Assembly (NCBI GenBank): GCA_937880075.1
Contig: CALFLM010000044.1
Span: 1-6,878, forward strand
DNA from: an uncultured Romboutsia sp.
GTDB lineage: Bacteria; Bacillota; Clostridia; Peptostreptococcales; Peptostreptococcaceae
Direction: 5' to 3'
Length of the DNA: 6,878 bases
Below are positions 1 to 4,217 of this stretch, in pieces. Position 1 is the first letter of the stretch; each line of letters starts with the position of its first letter. Under the pieces are notes generated by a model. The model was not told the DNA's origin. It saw only the letters and a program-made list of their open reading frames with translations, and did not search any database. The position numbers were made by a program, and so were the translations under genes.

Positions 1-45
1 GTAATGTATTTAGCTTATCGATACTAATAGGTCGAGGACTTGACC
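1..45 (+). rRNA. 23S ribosomal RNA, 3' end only
   Basis: The first 45 bases match the highly conserved 3' terminus of bacterial 23S rRNA. They include the ACTAATAGGTCGAGGACTT block, and they end in ACTTGACC, the strand that pairs with the 5' end of 23S in helix 1. The rest of the gene lies before the window. The exact mature end is uncertain by a few bases. The conserved text and the tRNA that follows make the call secure. Confidence 0.95.
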
Positions 46-220
46 AAAAAATAAATTTAAAGGTTTATACAGCCAACTGAATTAAATGTTTTAGGTTACT
101 AAATAAATGATGGATTTTAGCAACAGATATGACCAACGCGGTAGCAAGGGAATATCATTAGTTAAATATCAATTTTAAATGGTATGCAGTTTTCAGAGTG
201 TTAACTCAAAAACTTAATAT
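46..220 (+). other. 23S-to-tRNA spacer of the rRNA operon; no 5S gene; one structured hairpin
   Basis: This transcribed spacer separates 23S from tRNA-Thr. I looked for the usual 5S landmarks and did not find them, so 5S is not in its usual place here. A GC-richer island stands out at 126-156. It folds as GATAT/ATATC (126-130 with 152-156), a tandem G-A/A-G mismatch (131-132 with 150-151) and CC/GG (133-134 with 148-149) around a 13-base loop. The island partly resembles the 5' half of the dispersed repeat at 367-486. Its function is unknown; RNA processing or a decayed repeat copy are both possible. Confidence 0.6.
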
Positions 221-295
221 GCTGGTGTGGCTCAACGGTAGAGCAGCTGACTTGTAATCAGCAGGTTGTAGGTTCGATTCCTATCACCAGCTCCA
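221..295 (+). tRNA. tRNA-Thr (anticodon UGU), copy 1
   Basis: A complete cloverleaf is present. The acceptor stem is GCTGGTG (221-227) with CACCAGC (285-291), T is the discriminator and CCA (293-295) is genome-encoded. The anticodon stem GCTGA/TCAGC encloses loop CTTGTAA, placing TGT at 253-255. The T loop TTCGATT is canonical. It decodes ACA (and other ACN by wobble), which suits the ACA-rich genes here. It is the last gene of the rRNA operon and is identical in sequence to the tRNA at 1143-1217. Confidence 0.97.
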
Positions 296-297
296 AT

Positions 298-325
298 AAA
301 GACTATACGAAGTATAGTCTTTTTT
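298..325 (+). terminator. Intrinsic terminator of the rRNA/tRNA-Thr operon
   Basis: AAAGACTATAC (298-308), loop GAA (309-311) and GTATAGTCTTT (312-322) form a perfect hairpin that runs into a T tract ending at 325. It starts two bases after the tRNA CCA end and therefore closes the rRNA operon. Confidence 0.9.
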
Positions 326-366
326 AATATACTAAGTTACTATAAAATATATATTCTGTGGATAAT

Positions 367-486
367 TTGTAACCTCATAATTGTTTTGAGAAACAGATGT
401 ATCTGTAGTGATAGTAAAGATATATCCTTATCGAAATAAAATGCTTCGCCGACAGATCGCTCAAACTAAGTAAATTTTTTATTATA
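367..486. repeat. Dispersed intergenic repeat, copy A (about 120 bp, potentially structured)
   Basis: This stretch aligns over its length with 2062-2177. Shared blocks in the same order are: TTTG near the start; ATCTGTA (401-407); AGTAA..GATATAT (413-425); CGAAAT (432-437); ACAGAT (452-457); and AAATTTTTTATT (472-483). In both copies ATCTGT can pair with ACAGAT. Here an outer stem, TTTGAG (385-390) with CTCAAA (460-465), adds to the fold. No ORF and no transposase are present. It could be a MITE-like element or a small structured RNA family; I do not recognise a named family. Confidence 0.6.
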
Positions 487-659
487 TAGATAGTTAATAG
501 AAAAGATTATGCTTAATATAGAAATTTTATAACTAAAAAGGATATAATATATATTATGAAACTAAGGAACCTAAATAATGAAATCAAAATATTATAAATA
601 TTATTAGGTACAATTTATAAAAATTAGAATACACTTACTTTTTAAACAAAAATTTACTT
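487..659. other. AT-rich intergenic stretch, no convincing gene
   Basis: No ribosome-bound ORF, tRNA or clear promoter is seen. There is an imperfect inverted repeat, ACCTAAATAAT (569-579) with ATTATTAGGT (600-609), which lacks a following T tract. A TATAAT hexamer at 543-548 has no suitable -35. Both can arise by chance at this base composition. Confidence 0.5.
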
Positions 660-688
660 TTGACACAACATAAATCTTATGTTAATAT
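660..688 (+). promoter_or_regulatory. Promoter of the rnpB-tRNA unit
   Basis: A perfect -35 TTGACA (660-665), a 17-bp spacer and -10 TAATAT (683-688) preceded by the extended -10 TG (680-681) make a strong housekeeping-sigma promoter. Initiation would fall near 695, just ahead of the RNase P RNA 5' end. The spacer holds a perfect dyad, AACATAA-atc-TTATGTT (667-683), whose right arm ends on the first base of the -10. Confidence 0.82.
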
Positions 689-708
689 ATATATTATCAA
701 TTAAATAC

Positions 709-1045
709 TAAGTAAGCCAGACAATCGCGGGTAGCATTTGCTACGTGAGGAAAGTCGGAGCTCCATAGAGCAGGGTGCTAGGTAACGCCTAGTGGGAGTG
801 ATCCTAAGGAAAGTGCAACAGAAAATAACCGCCATTTATGTGGTAAGGATGAAAAGGCGAGGTAAGAGCTCACCGTTTGCTAGGTGACTAGCAAAGCCGT
901 GTAAACCCCACCTGGAGCAAGACCAAGATAGGGCTAAAAGGATGTTGCTCGCATCCTCCGGTTGGTAGGTCGCTTGAGCTTATTGGTGACAATAAGCCTA
1001 GAAAGATGATTGTCAAATACAGAACTCCGCTTATAGACTTGCTTA
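709..1045 (+). ncRNA. rnpB: RNase P RNA, class A
   Basis: This is the catalytic RNA of RNase P, which removes 5' leaders from pre-tRNAs. P1 is formed by TAAGTAAG (709-716) with CTTGCTTA (1038-1045). Conserved blocks include GAGGAAAGTC (747-756), GCAACAGAAA (815-824), GTAAACCCC (901-909) and ACAGAAC..CTTATAG near the 3' end. P4 pairs AAG(U)CGGAG (752-760, bulged U at 755) with CTCCGCTT (1025-1032). The L15 region GGTAGG (964-969) would bind the tRNA CCA end. P18 (978-985 with 990-997) carries a GUGA tetraloop typical of class A. At about 337 nt it is slightly compact. No terminator follows, and tRNA-Asn starts 17 nt downstream. End positions are accurate to within several bases. Confidence 0.96.
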
Positions 1046-1062
1046 TATTTATTGATATAAAT

Positions 1063-1138
1063 GGGAATATGGCTCAGTTGGTAGAGCAATTGACTGTTAA
1101 TCAATGGGTCACAGGTTCGAGTCCTGTTATTCCCGCCA
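1063..1138 (+). tRNA. tRNA-Asn (anticodon GUU)
   Basis: The acceptor stem is GGGAATA (1063-1069) with TATTCCC, followed by discriminator G and encoded CCA (1136-1138). The D stem is GCTC/GAGC. The anticodon stem ATTGA/TCAAT carries loop CTGTTAA, with GTT at 1096-1098. The T arm is ACAGG TTCGAGT CCTGT. It lies 17 nt after rnpB and 4 nt before the second tRNA-Thr, with no promoter or terminator between, so it is probably transcribed from the rnpB promoter. Confidence 0.97.
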
Positions 1139-1142
1139 ATAT

Positions 1143-1217
1143 GCTGGTGTGGCTCAACGGTAGAGCAGCTGACTTGTAATCAGCAGGTTGTAGGTTCGAT
1201 TCCTATCACCAGCTCCA
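1143..1217 (+). tRNA. tRNA-Thr (anticodon UGU), copy 2
   Basis: It is base-for-base identical to the tRNA at 221-295, with acceptor GCTGGTG/CACCAGC, anticodon TGT at 1175-1177 and encoded CCA at 1215-1217. It is the last gene of the rnpB-tRNA-Asn-tRNA-Thr unit and is followed directly by a terminator. Confidence 0.97.
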
Positions 1218-1219
1218 AT

Positions 1220-1248
1220 AAAGACTATACGAAAGTATAGTTTTTTTT
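1220..1248 (+). terminator. Intrinsic terminator of the rnpB-tRNA unit
   Basis: ACTATAC (1224-1230), a GAAA loop and GTATAGT (1235-1241) form a hairpin extended by G-U and A-U pairs, with a run of eight T ending at 1248. It is the first terminator seen after the rnpB promoter. Confidence 0.9.
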
Positions 1249-1350
1249 ATACTACAAATATATCTAATAAAAAAATTAAAATAATATATATAATTTTGCA
1301 AATTATTATAAAAGTAATTTATTATAGTAATAAATACTAATCAATAAGCA

Positions 1351-1379
1351 TTGATAATTGGAATAAAATCATATATCAT
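1351..1379 (+). promoter_or_regulatory. Promoter of the small membrane protein gene
   Basis: TTGATA (1351-1356) and TATCAT (1374-1379) are each one base from consensus with an ideal 17-bp spacer. Transcription would begin near 1386, giving a leader of about 30 nt before the TTG start at 1418. Confidence 0.7.
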
Positions 1380-1417
1380 AAAATAAATATGGATAAGAAT
1401 TATTATGGAGGTATATT

Positions 1418-1855
1418 TTGGGATACTTAGAAATAACGCTTTTAGCAATGCTTCCATTAACAGAGTTAAGAGGAGCAATACCAATCGGAATTGCAATGGG
1501 CTTGAATCCGATAGGAGTATATATAGCAAGTGTAATAGGGTCAACTATAGTGTCTATACCACTTATTTTTACTTTTAGACATGTATTAAATTTTTTTAGA
1601 AATATAGATATATTTTTACCTTTAGTCAAAAAAATTGATATTAAAATAGAAAATGGAATGAAGCGATTAAAGAGAATATCTATATTAGGTATTGTACTTT
1701 TTGTAGGGATACCTCTTCCAACTACAGGGACTTGGACAGCTTCAGCTATAGCATCAATTCTTAAAATGAGGATAAAAACTTCTTTATTAGGGGTTTTGAT
1801 AGGGAATATGATGTCAGGAATTATAGTTTCTTTAATATCACTGCACATAATTTAA
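1418..1855 (+). CDS. Small multi-drug export family membrane protein (COG2426/PF06695 type), TTG start
   Basis: This 145-residue protein fits the family of small integral membrane proteins annotated as putative small multi-drug exporters; the substrate is not established. Two family hallmarks are visible: LPLTELRGAIPIGI (12-25), and VGIPLPTTGTWT (96-107), which carries the conserved glycine-proline turn. Hydrophobic segments lie at about 33-53, 87-114 and 119-143, with the ELRGAIP stretch possibly re-entrant. A basic amphipathic stretch (about 71-86) separates the halves. The start is TTG: GGAGG (1407-1411) sits 6 nt upstream, an in-frame stop lies at 1394-1396, and no in-frame ATG is available until residue 11, which would cut into the conserved motif. 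It is a monocistronic unit with its own promoter and terminator. I am confident in the family and not in transport of drugs. Confidence 0.88.
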   Translation: MGYLEITLLAMLPLTELRGAIPIGIAMGLNPIGVYIASVIGSTIVSIPLIFTFRHVLNFFRNIDIFLPLVKKIDIKIENGMKRLKRISILGIVLFVGIPLPTTGTWTASAIASILKMRIKTSLLGVLIGNMMSGIIVSLISLHII

Positions 1856-1928
1856 TAAAAAAGCTTATGATTAATTGAACTGACACTTAAAAAGTATAGA
1901 TTTTAATAAAAGACTAGATAATCAACTA

Positions 1929-1963
1929 TATGGCACCTGTATTCTATAGGTGTTATATTTTTT
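1929..1963 (+). terminator. Intrinsic terminator after the small membrane protein gene
   Basis: TATGGCACCTGTA (1929-1941), a TTC loop and TATAGGTGTTATA (1945-1957) form a 13-bp stem containing three G-U pairs, followed by six T. It begins 73 nt after the stop codon of the gene at 1418-1855. Confidence 0.9.
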
Positions 1964-2061
1964 ACGTATTAGTAATTATAGTATTAAAAGTTTTGTGATA
2001 ATCTATGAATATAAGTAATATTGATAACTTTATAAACGTAAAAAATTACATTTTGAAATTC

Positions 2062-2177
2062 TTTGACCAGGCAGTGTCTCAAGTAATATATACATCTGTA
2101 TCAGTAGTAAGGATATATATTTGGCGAAATGAATTGTTTTACAGATACATCACTAAAGCAAAGCAAATTTTTTATTT
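2062..2177. repeat. Dispersed intergenic repeat, copy B (about 116 bp, potentially structured)
   Basis: This is the partner of 367-486 in the same orientation. Shared blocks are CTTTGACC (2062-2069), ATCTGTA (2094-2100), AGTAGTAAGGATATAT (2103-2118), CGAAAT (2125-2130), ACAGAT (2141-2146) and AAATTTTTTATT (2165-2176). ATCTGTA can pair with TACAGAT (2140-2146), and AGTG (2073-2076) with CACT (2151-2154). In copy A the outer stem has a different sequence but the same position. No coding potential is seen. Confidence 0.6.
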
Positions 2178-2188
2178 ATCTTAAAATC

Positions 2189-2338
2189 TATAGTTATAGC
2201 AATTGAACTTAATAATAAATGTACGTAATGTGTATCAAATCAATACTTATTTTAGAAGTCGTAAAATAGTAATAGATTACATTTACACACTTTTATAAGT
2301 TTTATTACTATACAATAATAGATAAAACTATAACTATA
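2189..2338. other. Nested inverted repeats in the region upstream of the amidase operon
   Basis: TATAGTTATAG (2189-2199) is perfectly complementary to CTATAACTATA (2328-2338). Inside it, ATAGTAATA (2266-2274) pairs perfectly with TATTACTAT (2303-2311). A smaller TATTTTA/TAAAATA hairpin lies around 2249-2268 and would compete with the inner stem. All arms are AT-only or nearly so, so chance is a real possibility. The nesting just upstream of a strong terminator is what makes it notable. There is no credible ORF between 1964 and 2505. Confidence 0.4.
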
Positions 2339-2370
2339 TTCAAGCAAATATAAAAGGTTAAAAATAATAT

Positions 2371-2425
2371 ATAGCAATAAAATAAGTCGAATTTTAGTTA
2401 ATCACTTTATTTTATTGCTATTTTT
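2371..2425 (+). terminator. Strong intrinsic terminator with no upstream protein gene
   Basis: ATAGCAATAAAATAA (2371-2385) is perfectly complementary to TTATTTTATTGCTAT (2407-2421), giving a 15-bp stem with a 21-nt loop and a T tract ending at 2425. The preceding protein gene already has its own terminator about 400 bp upstream. This hairpin therefore either ends an unannotated RNA from 1964-2370, acts as an attenuator in a long amidase leader, or backs up the earlier terminator. The A-rich left flank would also allow weak termination on the opposite strand. Confidence 0.75.
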
Positions 2426-2442
2426 GTGTTAATATAATATTA

Positions 2443-2470
2443 TTAACAAAATTGTAACTAAACATACTAT
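2443..2470 (+). promoter_or_regulatory. Likely promoter of the amidase-glycosidase operon
   Basis: TTAACA (2443-2448, five of six to consensus) and TACTAT (2465-2470, four of six) have a 16-bp spacer. Initiation near 2477 would give a leader of about 29 nt. An alternative is the perfect -10 TATAAT at 2433-2438, but its -35 would overlap the terminator hairpin and is poor. GGAGGAG (2494-2500) then precedes ATG at 2506 by 5 nt. Confidence 0.5.
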
Positions 2471-2505
2471 AAAAAGTATAAAAAATATATAGAGGAGGAG
2501 TTAAG

Positions 2506-4194
2506 ATGAGGTGTAAAAAGAACATAAGAAACTTAATATTACTTACAATGATAATATCACTACCAGTATTATCGAACCCATCAGCTGTAAATGCAGATAG
2601 TATAGAAGATGAATTTTCATCTGTAATAAATAAATATGATTTAAAAGATGTAGTGGTTGAACCTGGAGTATGCTTAACAAAAGGTGAAACTTTAGATTTA
2701 TCTCAGTATCCTGACTGGGAATTATCAGACAATGAAACTATAGAGATAAATTCAAATGGAATTGTAAAAGCAGTTAACGAAGGTACAGTATTTTTAAGTC
2801 AAAGAATAGGTGAAAAAGTGCATATAGTAGAAATATATGTACCATCAGATTCATCAATGTTTAGCATAGAATCTAGAGATATTCAACCTAGGGGATACTA
2901 TAAAGTATTTATAGATGCAGGTCATGGTGGGACTGACCCTGGGTCATTAGGATACGGATATAGGGAGTCAGATCTAAATTTACAAGTAGCAAAAAAAGTA
3001 GAATCTAAATTAAAAAGTAAAGGTATAGATGTAAAAATGAGTCGAAGCTCAGATGTTTACTATTCTTTATCCGAAAGAGCAAATATGGCTAATGATTATG
3101 GTGCAGATGCATTTGTATCAATACATCAAAATTCGGCAGAAGCAAAATCAGCAAATGGTATAGAGACATACTATAATAGAAATAAAGAAGAAGACAAGCC
3201 ATTAAGCAATGATATCCAAAAGCAGGTTATAAGTCAAACTGGAGCGAAGAATAGAGGGGTAAAAAGTGCAGGATTTGCAGTTTTAGTAAAAAGTGAAATG
3301 ATATCTTCATTGGTAGAATGTGGATTTATAAGTAATGAATCAGAAGTAAAAAAATTATCTGATTCATATTATCAAGATAAATTAGCTACAGGTATAGCGG
3401 ATGGAATCGAAAATTATTTAAAATCAAATGTAATAATAGAAGAAAGTCAAATGACAGCAATTGGGAAAGTAATAAATGCTGATAGATTGAACGTAAGAAG
3501 AGGACCAGCAACATCATTTGATATAATAGGCAAATTAAGTCGTGGAGATAAAGTTAAGATTGTTGGAAAAAGCAACAACTGGTACAAAATAGAATATAAT
3601 GGAACATATGGATACGTTTCAGGGTCTTATATAGAACTAGACCCAACTAAACCAGAGCAAGATGACAAAATGAACTTTACTGATGTAAATCAAGGGTATT
3701 GGGCATATTCTCAAATACAAAGTTTTGTAGAAAAAGGATATATAAATGGATATGGAGATGGTACGTTTAGACCTCAAAACCCAATAAAAAGAAATGAGTT
3801 TGTAAAAATATTTAATAAAGTATTTGGACTGACGAATAAAAGTGGAATAGTATTTGATGATACTAAAAACAACTGGGCAAAAGATGAAATAGATATAGCA
3901 GTTACAAATGGAGTAGCTCAAGGTGTAGGAGATAATAAATTTGAACCAGATAGCTATATGACTAGAGAAGCTGCGGTTAAGATGTTAGCTAATTATATGA
4001 AAATAGAAGATAAAAATCATGATAAAATAAATGGATTCTCAGATTATAACGAAATATCGGATTGGGCAAAAGATGCATTTGAAGGCAATCTTGAAAAAGG
4101 ATATATCAAAGGAACTGATGAAGGAAAACTTGCACCAAAGAACAATATAACAAGAGCAGAGGTTGTTACTATTTTAAGTAGAGTAATTAACTAA
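2506..4194 (+). CDS. Secreted SLH-anchored N-acetylmuramoyl-L-alanine amidase (Amidase_3, SH3, 3x SLH)
   Basis: This zinc amidase cuts the bond between N-acetylmuramic acid and the stem peptide of peptidoglycan. The 562-residue precursor has a signal peptide (1-30, likely cleavage after VNA). A region at about 49-112 resembles a degenerate bacterial Ig-like group 2 domain (SNGIVKAVNEGT). Amidase_3 spans 132-306, with probable zinc ligands H140 (IDAGHGG), E154 (YRESDLNL) and H207 (SIHQNS) and catalytic E271 (LVECGFISN); none is missing. An SH3_3 domain at 316-378 (RLNVRRGPATSFDIIGKL) probably binds wall. Three SLH repeats lie at 391-441, 450-500 and 511-561, each with a TRAE-type motif (IKRNE, MTREA, ITRAE). 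SLH domains usually bind pyruvylated secondary wall polymer. GGAGGAG sets the start. The next gene follows after 23 bp and carries a matching anchor, so the two are probably co-transcribed. Confidence 0.95.
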   Translation: MRCKKNIRNLILLTMIISLPVLSNPSAVNADSIEDEFSSVINKYDLKDVVVEPGVCLTKGETLDLSQYPDWELSDNETIEINSNGIVKAVNEGTVFLSQRIGEKVHIVEIYVPSDSSMFSIESRDIQPRGYYKVFIDAGHGGTDPGSLGYGYRESDLNLQVAKKVESKLKSKGIDVKMSRSSDVYYSLSERANMANDYGADAFVSIHQNSAEAKSANGIETYYNRNKEEDKPLSNDIQKQVISQTGAKNRGVKSAGFAVLVKSEMISSLVECGFISNESEVKKLSDSYYQDKLATGIADGIENYLKSNVIIEESQMTAIGKVINADRLNVRRGPATSFDIIGKLSRGDKVKIVGKSNNWYKIEYNGTYGYVSGSYIELDPTKPEQDDKMNFTDVNQGYWAYSQIQSFVEKGYINGYGDGTFRPQNPIKRNEFVKIFNKVFGLTNKSGIVFDDTKNNWAKDEIDIAVTNGVAQGVGDNKFEPDSYMTREAAVKMLANYMKIEDKNHDKINGFSDYNEISDWAKDAFEGNLEKGYIKGTDEGKLAPKNNITRAEVVTILSRVIN

Positions 4195-4217
4195 CTAATA
4201 TTTCGGGGGACATAAAT

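Larger units (their letters stand above)
216..334 (+). repeat. Direct repeat, copy 1: tRNA-Thr with its terminator
   Basis: This block matches 1138-1254. The shared part starts with AATAT just before the tRNA, covers the whole identical 75-base tRNA-Thr, and continues through the AATAAAGACTATACGAA terminator stem, the T tract and ATACTA beyond it. The only differences are small changes in the terminator loop, stem end and T-run length. The copies are 922 bp apart and enclose rnpB and tRNA-Asn. This looks like a segmental duplication of a tRNA-terminator cassette. Confidence 0.9.
1138..1254 (+). repeat. Direct repeat, copy 2: tRNA-Thr with its terminator
   Basis: This is the partner of 216-334. 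The tRNA is identical and the downstream hairpin nearly so: the loop is GAAA instead of GAA, and the stem base has a T where copy 1 has C. Homology fades after ATACTA at 1249-1254. Confidence 0.9.

Noticed and set aside
131..150. T-box-like or riboswitch core in the GC-rich island of the rRNA spacer
   Set aside because: The T-box consensus is not present, and the segment lies between 23S and a tRNA rather than ahead of a synthetase or amino-acid gene.
556..597. Short ATG ORF (13 codons) between the first terminator and rnpB
   Set aside because: The nearest purine-rich stretch is too far upstream, and such short ORFs are expected by chance.
569..609. Possible terminator or hairpin ACCTAAATAAT/ATTATTAGGT
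   Set aside because: It has a bulge, a loop of 20 bases and no T tract, with no gene before it, so chance pairing is likely.
1389..1430. A 13-codon ATG ORF overlapping the TTG start of the small membrane protein
   Set aside because: It has no ribosome binding site ahead of its ATG. The GGAGG inside it is better explained as serving the TTG start. Translational coupling cannot be excluded but is unsupported.
1369..1848. A 159-codon minus-strand ORF opposite the small membrane protein gene
   Set aside because: It is the antisense of a recognised family member that has its own promoter, ribosome binding site and terminator. Its protein resembles no family I know and looks like a shadow.
3637..3921. 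Minus-strand ORF within the amidase SLH region, and similar ones at 4439-4624, 5025-5237 and 5418-5648
   Set aside because: All lie opposite well-supported coding sequence. Their compositions (runs of Ile, Tyr, Phe, Cys) are those of antisense AT-rich DNA.
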